NCBI GenBank assembly: GCA_035544215.1
Contig: DATKHY010000007.1
Location: 62,001-126,000, forward strand
From: Candidatus Binatia bacterium
GTDB lineage: Bacteria > Vulcanimicrobiota > Vulcanimicrobiia > Vulcanimicrobiales > Vulcanimicrobiaceae
DNA: 64,000 bases
Reading direction: 5' to 3'
Part shown: positions 33,026 through 41,494 of the stretch, piece after piece
How positions within the stretch are numbered: the first letter of the stretch is position 1
Layout of the letters: every line of letters starts with the position of its first letter
Position numbers and translations under genes: made by a program
Notes under the pieces: model-generated
The model's input: only the letters and a program-made list of their open reading frames with translations
What the model was told of the DNA's origin: nothing
The model's database searches: none

Positions 33026-33618
33026 CGTAGGCTCAGGATGACGTCGGCGTAACGAGCGAGCGGATCGACTTCGAGGTTGACGCGGCTGCCCGGCACGCGC
33101 GCCCCGAGGGTAGTTCGCGTCAGCGTCTCGGGGATCAGCGCGACCTCGAACCACTGCGGTCCCGCTGCCGCGACGGTGACGCTCACGCCGTCCAGCGCGA
33201 CGAAGCCCTTGTTCGCGATCATCGGAGCGAGTTGCACGGGCGTCTCGATTCGCAGTCGCTCTCCCTGACCCTCGGGGTTTCGCAGCAAAACGCGCGGCGC
33301 CGCGTCGACGTGCCCGTAGACCAGATGTCCCCCCAGCCGGTCGCCCACGCGCAGCGCGTATTCGACGTTGACCAGCTCGCCCGCCGTCCTCTCGCCCAGC
33401 GTGCTGCACGCGAGCGTCTCGGGAACGACGTCGAACGAAACGACCTCGCCATCGATTGCGGTCGCGGTGAGGCAGACGCCGTCGATCGCTATTGAATCCT
33501 TGGGCTCGACGCGCTCCGCTCGCGCGCCCTCGCAACGCACGGCCAGCGTCGCGCCGCCGTGCGCGTGCGCGTCGAGCGCGACGACCGCGCCGCGGTATTC
33601 GATCAAGCCGCTAAACAT
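33022..33618 (-). CDS. ribE: Riboflavin synthase alpha subunit
   Basis: A 198-residue protein with two homologous lumazine-binding halves. MFSGLIEYRGAV is the family start, and SIAIDGVCLTA and FVALDGVSVTV are the paired ligand motifs of the two barrels. It dismutates two lumazines to riboflavin. ATG at 33618 overlaps the ribD end by 8 bp. Its partner ribH is 11 kb away in locus I. The C-terminal DVILSLR is coded by a sequence resembling the dispersed CTCAGGATGA repeat. Confidence 0.95.
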   Translation of the reverse strand: MFSGLIEYRGAVVALDAHAHGGATLAVRCEGARAERVEPKDSIAIDGVCLTATAIDGEVVSFDVVPETLACSTLGERTAGELVNVEYALRVGDRLGGHLVYGHVDAAPRVLLRNPEGQGERLRIETPVQLAPMIANKGFVALDGVSVTVAAAGPQWFEVALIPETLTRTTLGARVPGSRVNLEVDPLARYADVILSLR

Positions 33619-34720
33619 CGCCGAACGTGCCCGAGAGTATGACATCGTCACCGACGCGTTCCACGTTGTCGAAGCGTGCGCGTACCGCGCGCGACGCGAG
33701 GTCGACGCCGCGGAGCACGGGCACGGCGCCCTCCGCGTGCAGCAAGCGCGGGGCGATGGCCCAATAGAACCGATCGGCGAGGCCGCCGGCGATCAGCCGG
33801 GCGGCGAGCCTCGGTCCGCCTTCGCACAGCACGCTGCAGATGCCGCGCTCGCGCAGCGCCTCCATTGCCTTGGCGAGGTCGAGCGTCACGGCGTCGGCGT
33901 CGCCGATGACAATCACGTCGGCCGCATCCGCGAGAGAGTCGAGTCGCGGCCGCAGGGCCGCCGGAGCGAGCACGATCGTTTTCGCGTAGCCGTCGGCTGC
34001 GACGAAAATGCGGCTGCCGGACGGAACCGCGTCGCGTTCGCACGCCACGATGCGAAGGTACGGGCGCGCGCGATCGTGTTCGGGACGGACCGTCAGCATC
34101 GGATCGTCGATGCGCACGGTTCCCGCACCGACCATCACTGCGTCGTGAACGATGCGAAGCTCGCGCACGTAGCGCTGCTCCGCCTCGGATCCGAGCGGCT
34201 CGCGCAGCCCGGGTGCGGGCGCGACCGCGCCGTCGAGCGACATCGCCATTTTCACAGCAACGTACGGGCGCCGCAGCGCGCTCGCGCGCGCGAAGGGCTC
34301 GATCAGCGCTTCCGCGGCGGCGTCGCCCGCGACGGCGACCTCCACGCCGCGTTCGCGCAACTGCGCGGTGCCGCCGTGCCCCGCCGGGTCGAGCGTGCCG
34401 ACCACGACGCGCACGACGCCCGCGCCGACGACGGCCTGCGCGCAGGGAGGCGTTCGCCCGACGTGCCCGCACGGTTCCAGCGAGACGTAGAGTGTCGCGT
34501 CGCGGGCCCGCGATCCGGCGCCGCGCAAGGCGTTCACCTCGGCGTGCGGAGCGCCGGCGCCATGATGATAGCCCTCGCCGACGACGCGCCCGTCGCGAAC
34601 CACGACCGCGCCGACCGGCGGGTTTGGGGCGGTCTCTCCGAGCCCGCGCGCGGCGAGCTCGTAGGCCCGCTGTAGAAACAGCTCGTCGAGCGGCGTCAGT
34701 TCGGCCCTTAGTCCTCCCAC
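33611..34720 (-). CDS. ribD: Bifunctional riboflavin deaminase/reductase
   Basis: A 369-residue two-domain enzyme. The N-terminal cytidine-deaminase fold has the zinc motifs GAPHAEVNAL and EPCGHVGRTPPC. The C-terminal reductase half has VKMAMSLDGAVA, IDDPMLTVR and LCEGGPRLAARLI. It converts the GTP cyclohydrolase II product to the ribitylamino pyrimidine. Start GTG at 34720, overlapping the comF end by 13 bp. Confidence 0.95.
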   Translation of the reverse strand: MGGLRAELTPLDELFLQRAYELAARGLGETAPNPPVGAVVVRDGRVVGEGYHHGAGAPHAEVNALRGAGSRARDATLYVSLEPCGHVGRTPPCAQAVVGAGVVRVVVGTLDPAGHGGTAQLRERGVEVAVAGDAAAEALIEPFARASALRRPYVAVKMAMSLDGAVAPAPGLREPLGSEAEQRYVRELRIVHDAVMVGAGTVRIDDPMLTVRPEHDRARPYLRIVACERDAVPSGSRIFVAADGYAKTIVLAPAALRPRLDSLADAADVIVIGDADAVTLDLAKAMEALRERGICSVLCEGGPRLAARLIAGGLADRFYWAIAPRLLHAEGAVPVLRGVDLASRAVRARFDNVERVGDDVILSGTFGDV

Positions 34721-35319
34721 GGGTCGCGGCCTTTCGCTACCGCGACGACCACCGCATCCTCAACGACCCCTCCGGCCTCGCGCACTGCCGTGGCGCAGTC
34801 GCGCAGGGTCGAACCGGTCGTGCACACGTCGTCGAAGAGCGTCACCCGCTTTCCGGCGACGCACGCCGCGCGGCATTCGAAGCGGCCGCGGGCGGCGAGA
34901 CGCTGGGTGCGCGAACGCCCGCGCTGCGCGTCGCCGGATCGCTGCTCCAGCGCCCGGACCACGTAGGCGCCGGCGATGGCGGCCGCATGTCCGGCGACCA
35001 GCGCGACGCCGTCCATGCCGCGTACGCGCCGCCGCTTCGCCGTCGTTGGAATCGGGACGAGGATCGCACGCGGTGCGACCAGGTCCGCAACCGCTGCCCC
35101 CAGCGCCTCGGCGACGTCGCGGCGCCCGTCTTTGAGCGCCAGCACCGCGGCGCGCAGGGCGCCTTCGTACGGGCCGAACGCGTTAACCGCGAGTCCGGGC
35201 AATCGGACTACGATCGTTTCGCCGCTCGGCGCGCAGCTCGAACACAATCCGGTGCCGAGCGCGTTGCAGCTCGCGCACTGCGGCGGGAAAAGGACATCGA
35301 GCAGCCGGCGCCACGCCAT
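34708..35319 (-). CDS. comF: ComF-family phosphoribosyltransferase-like protein
   Basis: A 203-residue ComF protein. A four-cysteine zinc ribbon (CASC, CSSC) near the N-terminus is followed by a type I phosphoribosyltransferase fold with the PRPP motif VTLFDDVCTTGSTL. ComF is needed for single-strand DNA uptake in transformation. Whether this cell is competent is unknown, since no other com genes are in the window. Confidence 0.9.
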   Translation of the reverse strand: MAWRRLLDVLFPPQCASCNALGTGLCSSCAPSGETIVVRLPGLAVNAFGPYEGALRAAVLALKDGRRDVAEALGAAVADLVAPRAILVPIPTTAKRRRVRGMDGVALVAGHAAAIAGAYVVRALEQRSGDAQRGRSRTQRLAARGRFECRAACVAGKRVTLFDDVCTTGSTLRDCATAVREAGGVVEDAVVVAVAKGRDPWED

Positions 35320-35346
35320 GCGGCTCGATCACGACGGCTCGGGTGC

Positions 35347-35871
35347 TTATCTAGCGGCGATGGACGAATGCGAGTCGGACGCGAGAGCGGACAGCTCGGC
35401 GGCGAGCACGCCGTCGGGGATTATTCCGCGATAGATGTACCGCACGACTCCTTGGCGGTCGATGAATATGCTCTCAGGGAGTGCGCGCACGTCGAACGTC
35501 GCGGCGAATTGGCCGCGGTCGACGGCTACCGGCGCCGGCATGCCGAGCTGCAGCGCGAAGCTTTGCACGCGGCTCGCGGATTCTTGTTCGTCGACCAACA
35601 GAAAGGCGATGCGGTCGCGATACTGCTGCGCTTGCCGCGCGATCGCCGGAAACTCCCTGCGGCACGGAGAGCACCACGTCGCGAAGACGTTGATGTATGC
35701 CGGAGAACCGTGGAAGTTGCCGTCGACCGATTTTCCGTCCAGCGTATCGAGCACGAATGCCGGCGCGAAATCTCCGGTGGAGAGAGTGCCCGCGCGCGTT
35801 ACCGCAGGCGACCGTGCCGCCGCCAGCGCAACGGCGAGGACTGCCACGGTGCCGAGGATGGTGCGCAACAC
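35347..35871 (-). CDS. TlpA/ResA-type thioredoxin-fold protein
   Basis: A 174-residue protein with an N-terminal hydrophobic anchor (VLRTILGTVAVLAVALAAA) and a thioredoxin domain. The active-site motif is ATWCSPCRREF, and the cis-proline loop LPESIFIDRQG is near the end. TlpA-like proteins reduce periplasmic disulfides, often for cytochrome c or oxidase assembly. The start is taken as GTG at 35871, 17 bp after the nucleotidyltransferase. Confidence 0.88.
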   Translation of the reverse strand: MLRTILGTVAVLAVALAAARSPAVTRAGTLSTGDFAPAFVLDTLDGKSVDGNFHGSPAYINVFATWCSPCRREFPAIARQAQQYRDRIAFLLVDEQESASRVQSFALQLGMPAPVAVDRGQFAATFDVRALPESIFIDRQGVVRYIYRGIIPDGVLAAELSALASDSHSSIAAR

Positions 35872-35888
35872 GATGGGTTTATACCCAT

Positions 35889-36905
35889 CTATTCCTCCGC
35901 AACCAGAGTATTTTTCAACAAGCTTTCGCCGGCGACGACGGTATCGTTGCCGACGATCGCTTCGAGCAGCTCCGCGCGTGCTCCGATGGTTGCGCCTTGC
36001 CAAACGATCGTACGTTTCAGCCGCGCGCCTGCTTCGATGCGCACGCGATCGTCCACGACACATGGGCCTTCGATCGAGACGTTCTCGCCGATGCAGACGG
36101 CGGCGCCGAGTCGCACCGCGCCTTCGATGCGTGCGCCGGCGCCGATCGTCACCGACGGATCGATGCCGTTGGGGCTGGTTTGTGGGATTCGAACGATGCC
36201 GCTCACGACGTCGTAGCTCGCGCGACGATATTCGCTCGGCGTGCCGATGTCGGCCCAATATGCGCCGCGCGCATCGAATCCATAGAAGCGCTCGTTCGCC
36301 GTCTGCAACGATGGGAACACCTGCTTGCCGAAGTCGTAGAACTCGCCCGCCGGGATGTGGTCGAAGATTCCCGGCGAGAATACGTAGACGCCGGTGTTGA
36401 CGAGCTTGCTGCGCTCCGCTCCGCGCGGCGGCTTCTCCTGAAAGGCCGCGATCTTCCCCCGCTCGTCAAGGACGACGACGCCGTACTGTTCGACGTCATC
36501 GCACTCGACCAAAGCGATGCTGGCCAGCGCATCGCGGTCGCGATGGAAGGCCAGAAGGCGCTCGAGGCTCAGATCGGTCACCTCGTCGCAGCCGATCACC
36601 AGGAAGGTTTCCTCGCCGAAGAACTCCTGAATGTTCTTGACCGCGCCCGCGCTGCCGAGCAGCTCGGGTTCGTGCGAGTAGTGGATCTTGACGCCGAACC
36701 GCGATCCATCGCCGAGCGCGGCGACGATCGCCTCAGGATGATAGTGCAGGTTCATCGCGATCTCGTCGAAGCCGTAGGCTCGGAGATAGCGCAGCAAGTG
36801 CGCGGCGTTCGGCACACCGGCGACCGGGACGAGCGGCTTGGGCACGCGCTTGGTCAGCGGATAGAGCCGGGTCGACAGCCCCCCGGCGAGGATCATCGCC
36901 TTCAC
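35889..36905 (-). CDS. NDP-sugar nucleotidyltransferase with left-handed beta-helix tail (GMP-pyrophosphorylase-like)
   Basis: A 338-residue enzyme. The N-terminal nucleotidyltransferase begins AMILAGGLSTRLYPLTKR, with VPKPLVPV binding the nucleotide. The region ending VKNIQEFFGEETFLVIGCDE holds the catalytic aspartate. About residues 250-338 are hexapeptide repeats (IGAGARIEGAVRLGAAVCIG). It makes NDP-mannose or NDP-glucose for glycan synthesis. GTG at 36905 overlaps the glycosyltransferase stop (GTGA), tying it to that gene. Confidence 0.9.
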   Translation of the reverse strand: MKAMILAGGLSTRLYPLTKRVPKPLVPVAGVPNAAHLLRYLRAYGFDEIAMNLHYHPEAIVAALGDGSRFGVKIHYSHEPELLGSAGAVKNIQEFFGEETFLVIGCDEVTDLSLERLLAFHRDRDALASIALVECDDVEQYGVVVLDERGKIAAFQEKPPRGAERSKLVNTGVYVFSPGIFDHIPAGEFYDFGKQVFPSLQTANERFYGFDARGAYWADIGTPSEYRRASYDVVSGIVRIPQTSPNGIDPSVTIGAGARIEGAVRLGAAVCIGENVSIEGPCVVDDRVRIEAGARLKRTIVWQGATIGARAELLEAIVGNDTVVAGESLLKNTLVAEE

Positions 36906-37648
36906 GAGCCTGTACCACTGTTGCGCGCGCGAAGGCCGAGGCCATCGAGCGCGACGAGCCAGACGAATCTCGGCAACGCGAGCTGCCGCCTCCATCGGTA
37001 CGGTTCCTTGACGAGACGATAGAGCCACTCCAAGCCGGCGCGGCGAACGAGCGCGGGCGCGCGGCGCACGCGTCCCGCGATCACGTCGAACGAGCCGCCG
37101 ACGCCGATGCCAACGCCGCAGCCGGTTTGTTGCAGATGCCGCGCGAGCCAGTACTCTTGGCGCGGCGAGCCCATGCCTGCGAAGAGTAGGCGCGCGCCGC
37201 TCGCTGCGATCGCTGCGGCGACGTCCCCGCTCTCGGCGTCGGCGAAGAATCCGTCGTGGGCGCCGGCGACGACCAGACCGGGGAAGCGCGCCTTCAGGAG
37301 TGCCGCCGCATCCGCGGCGACGCCGCTTGCGCCGCCCAAGAAATAGACGGCTAGACCAGCGGCGGCCGCGCCGGCGCAGAGGCGATCGACTAGCTCCACG
37401 CCGGTGACGCGATCGCGCAGCGCCGCGCCCCGCCAACGAGCCACCGCGAGCAGACCGACGGTGTCGCAGAGCGAGAGCGCACAGGCGTTGACGGTCGCGC
37501 GAAAGCGCGCGTCGCGCTGCGCGTAGACGACCATCTCGGTACCGAGCGTTACGATTTGCGCCGCGTCCGTCCGGCCCGCGAGCGCCAGGATCCGAGCCGT
37601 CGCCTCATCCGCGTCGATCGCATCGAGGCGGCATCCCAGAATCTCCAA
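36902..37648 (-). CDS. WecG/TagA/CpsF-family glycosyltransferase
   Basis: A 248-residue GT26 enzyme. The core motif LLFAGMGSPRQEYWLARH and GIGVGGSFDVIAGRVRRAP are diagnostic; the family transfers ManNAc-type sugars to lipid-linked glycans in cell-wall and exopolysaccharide synthesis. The start is a TTG at 37648, 6 bp after dapA; no ATG is in frame. Together with the two nucleotidyltransferases it indicates surface polysaccharide synthesis. Confidence 0.9.
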   Translation of the reverse strand: MEILGCRLDAIDADEATARILALAGRTDAAQIVTLGTEMVVYAQRDARFRATVNACALSLCDTVGLLAVARWRGAALRDRVTGVELVDRLCAGAAAAGLAVYFLGGASGVAADAAALLKARFPGLVVAGAHDGFFADAESGDVAAAIAASGARLLFAGMGSPRQEYWLARHLQQTGCGVGIGVGGSFDVIAGRVRRAPALVRRAGLEWLYRLVKEPYRWRRQLALPRFVWLVALDGLGLRARNSGTGS

Positions 37649-37654
37649 TCGGCA

Positions 37655-38557
37655 TCACCGCGATTCGACTGGATGCGACGCGTACGGCGCCAGCAGCGGA
37701 CGCAGCCGAGCGGCGACACCCTCCGGCATGCCGTCCAGCGGCAGGCGGCACTCGCCGACTGCAAACCCGATCTGGCGCATCGCCCACTTCACGGGAATCG
37801 GACTGGTCGTGGCAAACAGCGCGTCGATCAGCGGGAGGAGCGAGGCATGGATCCGAGCGGCCTCGTCAACGCGCCCGCCGCGGTATGCGTCGTACATGCG
37901 CCGATACTCGCGCGAGCACAGGTGCGACGCGACGCCGACGACTCCGTCGGCGCCCAGCGACAGACACGGCAGGAACAGATGATCGTCGCCCGCCCAGACG
38001 ATGAAGCCGTCGCCGCGATCGCGGAGGATCATGCCGATCTGCTTGAGATCGCCGCTGGATTCCTTGACGCCGGCGACGTTGGCGTGACGCCGCGCGAGTT
38101 CAAACAGCGTGTCGGGCAGCATGTTGGCCGCCGTTCGGCCCGGGATGTTATAAACGACGACCGGCAGCCGCACGGCCTGTGCGATCGCTCCGAAGTGCGC
38201 GAGCATTCCGCTCTGCGTCGGCTTGTTGTAGTAGGGCACGACGGCCAGGATGACATCGGCGCCGGCTGCCTCCGCAGCCTCGGCCGTCGCGACGGATTCG
38301 CGCGTCGAATTCGTGCCCGCGTTCGCGATCACGACGGCGTCGCGCCCCACTGTATCTTTGACGACCTTCCACAGCGCGACACGCTCCGCGGAATCAAGCG
38401 TTTGGCCCTCGCCCGTGGACCCGGCGACGACGAGGCCGTCGTTGCCGCGATCGACGAGCCAGCGCGCCAAGCGCCCGGCCTCGCGCAGATCGAGGTCGCC
38501 GCGGTCGTCGAAAGGCGTGACCATCGCCGTGACGATCGTTCCTAGCTCGCGCGTCAT
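37655..38557 (-). CDS. dapA: 4-hydroxy-tetrahydrodipicolinate synthase
   Basis: A 300-residue TIM-barrel enzyme that condenses pyruvate with aspartate semialdehyde in lysine and diaminopimelate synthesis. It has GSTGEGQTLDSAERV, the YNIPGRTAANM tyrosine loop and the Schiff-base lysine in VAGVKESSGD. The start at 38557 overlaps the lysC stop as ATGA. It is in a dapB-asd-lysC-dapA run. Confidence 0.95.
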   Translation of the reverse strand: MTRELGTIVTAMVTPFDDRGDLDLREAGRLARWLVDRGNDGLVVAGSTGEGQTLDSAERVALWKVVKDTVGRDAVVIANAGTNSTRESVATAEAAEAAGADVILAVVPYYNKPTQSGMLAHFGAIAQAVRLPVVVYNIPGRTAANMLPDTLFELARRHANVAGVKESSGDLKQIGMILRDRGDGFIVWAGDDHLFLPCLSLGADGVVGVASHLCSREYRRMYDAYRGGRVDEAARIHASLLPLIDALFATTSPIPVKWAMRQIGFAVGECRLPLDGMPEGVAARLRPLLAPYASHPVESR

Positions 38558-39777
38558 GTCTCCGGGTCCTCCCTGTCGAGTCCGAACTGTCCGTGCACGG
38601 CGCCCTCCGCCCGCGTGACCTCGGACTCCGGCACGAGGATCGAGATCGTGACGTTGCTGTCTGTGCAGTGGATGATCTCCACGTCGGCGCGCGACAGCGC
38701 ATCCACGACCTGATGCACGACGCCCGGCTCGTAGCGCATCCCCGTGCCGACGATGGATAGCTTAGAGCAACCCTCGCGCACGCGAACCGCGAGATTCAAG
38801 TCGTGCAGCAGCCGCCGAATCTCGGTCCCGCGATCGCCCTCCACGACGAACGCCACGCCCGCCTGATTGATCGTTACCTGATCGATCGAAATCTCGGCAT
38901 CGGCGACGCGGCGAAACATCTCGAGCTCGGTCTCCATGCGCCGGCGCGGCGACTCGATGTCGCCACGAATGATGCGCACCCAGGTCAGCCGACCCGATGC
39001 CGTCACGCCCGTGACCGGCCGATGATGATCGATGCCCTCGTCTACGAGCGTCCCGCGATCGCTTTGCAATCCCTTGATCGAATAGTTCGTGCCGGTGCGA
39101 CTCGCATAGTCGGCCGCCTTGTGGTGCATGACCTTGGCGCCGTGGCTCGCGAGCTCGGTCATCTCCGCCAGCGACGCGCGTTCGATCGTGCGGGCTGCCG
39201 GGATGCGGCGCGGGTCCGCGGTCATGGCGCCGCTGACGTCCGTGTAGATGTCGACGCGCTGCGCGTCGAGCGCGTGTCCGATCGCGATCGCCGAGAGGTC
39301 CGTGCCGCCGCGGCCCAGCGTCGTGACGGCACCGTCTTCGGTCGTGCCGTGAAAGCCGGCGACTACCGCGACCGCGCCGCACTGCAACACCGCATAGATC
39401 GCGGCCGGCTCGACCCGTAAGATCGTCGCATCGCCGTGGCGCGCGTCGGTGACGATGCCGGCCTGCGCGCCCGAGAGCGCTACGGCATCGACGCCGCGCG
39501 CCGCGAGCTCGTCGGCGAAGACGGCCGCAGAGATCACCTCGCCCGCGGCGAGCAGCAGGTCGGCGTTGGGAGTGCCAGTGCGTCCGTCGATGAGCCCGAG
39601 AAGCGTGTCCGTCGCATAGGGCTCCGGCGGGCGGCCCATCGCCGACACGACCGCGACGATCGAATACCCGGCCTCGCGCGCGTCGCGCACGCGGCAGTAG
39701 GCGACGTCACGCTGCTCGCTCGTCGCGACCGACGTGCCGCCGAACTTCAGGACCGCGATGCGCTGCGTCGCGTTCAC
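38554..39777 (-). CDS. lysC: Aspartate kinase
   Basis: A 407-residue aspartokinase. The N-terminal kinase domain has VLKFGGTSVATSEQRDV, FHGTTEDGAVTTLGRGGTD, and the ATP region YTDVSGAMTADPRR. Two ACT-type regulatory regions follow at the C-terminus (SIDQVTINQAGVAFVVE and IHCTDSNVTISILV), implying end-product control. GTG at 39777 overlaps the asd stop as GTGA. Confidence 0.95.
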   Translation of the reverse strand: MNATQRIAVLKFGGTSVATSEQRDVAYCRVRDAREAGYSIVAVVSAMGRPPEPYATDTLLGLIDGRTGTPNADLLLAAGEVISAAVFADELAARGVDAVALSGAQAGIVTDARHGDATILRVEPAAIYAVLQCGAVAVVAGFHGTTEDGAVTTLGRGGTDLSAIAIGHALDAQRVDIYTDVSGAMTADPRRIPAARTIERASLAEMTELASHGAKVMHHKAADYASRTGTNYSIKGLQSDRGTLVDEGIDHHRPVTGVTASGRLTWVRIIRGDIESPRRRMETELEMFRRVADAEISIDQVTINQAGVAFVVEGDRGTEIRRLLHDLNLAVRVREGCSKLSIVGTGMRYEPGVVHQVVDALSRADVEIIHCTDSNVTISILVPESEVTRAEGAVHGQFGLDREDPET

Positions 39778-40790
39778 GCCGCGACGTACCCTTTGGCGAG
39801 CAGCAACTCGAGGATCTGCACGGCATTGGTGGCGGCGCCCTTGCGCAGCTGATCGCCGACGCACCACAGCGCAAAACCCACACCCTTGTCATCCTGAGCG
39901 GAATCGAAGGATTCCCGGCGCAGGCGCGCGACGTGCACGTCGTCCGTGCCCTCGACGTCGCGCGGCGTGACGATGCCCTCGCCGTGGTACGCGATGCCGG
40001 GAGCGCTCGCGAGCGCGGCGGCGAGTTCCGCGACGCTCGCCGGCCGCAGCGTCTCGAGGAACACCGCCTCGCTGTGCGCGGTCCGGACGGGAACGCGCAC
40101 CGCCATCACGCTGACGCGAAGCTCGGGGAGTTCGAGCATCTTACGCGTTTCGTCGCGGATCTTGCGCTCCTCCCCGCTCCATCCCGAATCGTCGAAGGCC
40201 CCGATCTGCGGCACGACGTTACGCGCCAGTCGACTGGGAAAAACCTCCGCGCGCGGCTCGGGATCGCCGCTCACGGCCGCACGTTCCTGCGCCAAGAACT
40301 CCTCGAGCCCCGCGCGGCCCGCGCCGCTCGCCGCCTGATACGTCGCAACGCGCACGGAGCGCAGCCCCGCCGCGTCGCGAATCGGGCGCAGCGCCGTGCA
40401 CAGTACGATCGCCGTGCAGTTCGCAACCGGAAAGAGCCGGTGCTCGGCGCGCATCGCCTCGGCGTTGACTCCTGGAACGATCAACGGAACGTCGCTGCGC
40501 ATGCGGAACGTCGCGCTGTTATCGATGACCACGCAGCCGCTTTCCACCAGCCGCGGCGCGTACCGTTCGCTGGCGTCCTCACCGCTCGCGAAGAACACGA
40601 CGTCGAAGCTGCGCAGCGCCTCTTCCGAAGCCTCGCGCACGTCCAGCGAGTCGCCGCGGAAGCGCACCGCGGCCGCTCGCGGCCGCGAGGCGAACAGCCC
40701 CAGCGCGCCAACCGGAACGTTGCGCTCGTCTAGTAGGCGTAGGATCGTTTCGCCGACGACGCCCGTTGCACCGACCACCGCGACGTTCAC
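39774..40790 (-). CDS. asd: Aspartate-semialdehyde dehydrogenase
   Basis: A 338-residue enzyme reducing aspartyl phosphate. The NADP fold is NVAVVGATGVVGETILRLL, the catalytic cysteine is in FPVANCTAIVLCTAL, and RVPVRTAHSEAVF carries the catalytic histidine. About 10 residues (ESFDSAQDDKG) near position 295 come from a REP-like insertion, just ahead of GVGFALWCVGDQLRKGAA. The start at 40790 overlaps the dapB end. Confidence 0.95.
   Translation of the reverse strand: MNVAVVGATGVVGETILRLLDERNVPVGALGLFASRPRAAAVRFRGDSLDVREASEEALRSFDVVFFASGEDASERYAPRLVESGCVVIDNSATFRMRSDVPLIVPGVNAEAMRAEHRLFPVANCTAIVLCTALRPIRDAAGLRSVRVATYQAASGAGRAGLEEFLAQERAAVSGDPEPRAEVFPSRLARNVVPQIGAFDDSGWSGEERKIRDETRKMLELPELRVSVMAVRVPVRTAHSEAVFLETLRPASVAELAAALASAPGIAYHGEGIVTPRDVEGTDDVHVARLRRESFDSAQDDKGVGFALWCVGDQLRKGAATNAVQILELLLAKGYVAA
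39885..39920. repeat. REP-like insertion inside asd
   Basis: On the minus strand, CCTTCGATTCCGCTCAGGAT and TGACAAGG encode FDSAQDDKG within Asd. It shares the TTCGA(N)nGCTCAGG core with the insertions at 5999 and 7456. It is in frame and does not disrupt the enzyme's motifs. Confidence 0.5.
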
Positions 40791-41479
40791 GGTGCGGCCT
40801 CCAGGATGGAGTCCAAGCCGACCGACAGGCCGCGCAGGTTCACGACCGCATGCACTGCCGCCAACATGCCGGGGACGAAAGACTCGCGCGTCAGCGAGTC
40901 ATGTCGGATCGTCAGCAGCTCCCCCGGCCCGGCAAACAGGATCTCGTGATGCGCTAGGAGCCCCGGTAGCCGAACGCTGTGCGTTGCCGGCGCTCTATGC
41001 GACGTCGCCTCGACGCGCGAAACGATCTCGCGTGCCGTGCCGGACGGCTTGTCCTTCTTCTGTGCGTGATGCATCTCGACGATCTCGGCGTCGGGGAAGA
41101 AGCGCGCGGCCTCTTCGGCGAAGCGCATCATAAGCGTGGCGCCGACGGAAAAATTTGGCACCAGCAGCGCTCCGACACCGCGCCGCTCCGCCATCTCGGC
41201 GAGCGCCGCGCGCTGCTCGGGGCTCCATCCGCTGGAGCCCACGACGGTGCAGAGCCCGCGCGCAACGGCCGCGAGCGAGATCTCGTAGCTCCCCGGTTGG
41301 GTCGTAAGGTCGAGCAGAGCGTCAGGCTTATGCGCGAGCACGTCGTCGAGCGTCGTGACGATCGCCTGCTCAGGATCGGCCAAGCGAGCGAAGCCGCAGC
41401 AGTATTCGTTCGTGCGCTGCAGGGCCTCGCGGGCGACAGTGCCCATGCGTCCCATCGCTCCCGCAACGGCAACGCGCAT
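40787..41479 (-). CDS. dapB: 4-hydroxy-tetrahydrodipicolinate reductase
   Basis: A 230-residue DapB, on the short side for the family. The nucleotide loop is VAVAGAMGRMG, the dihydrodipicolinate motif is EMHHAQKKDKPSGTA, and VPNFSVGATLM is conserved. It reduces the DapA product in diaminopimelate synthesis. It is the first gene of the lysine run, 15 bp after pcrA. Confidence 0.93.
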   Translation of the reverse strand: MRVAVAGAMGRMGTVAREALQRTNEYCCGFARLADPEQAIVTTLDDVLAHKPDALLDLTTQPGSYEISLAAVARGLCTVVGSSGWSPEQRAALAEMAERRGVGALLVPNFSVGATLMMRFAEEAARFFPDAEIVEMHHAQKKDKPSGTAREIVSRVEATSHRAPATHSVRLPGLLAHHEILFAGPGELLTIRHDSLTRESFVPGMLAAVHAVVNLRGLSVGLDSILEAAP

Positions 41480-41494
41480 CAGGTTCCCCAGCCT

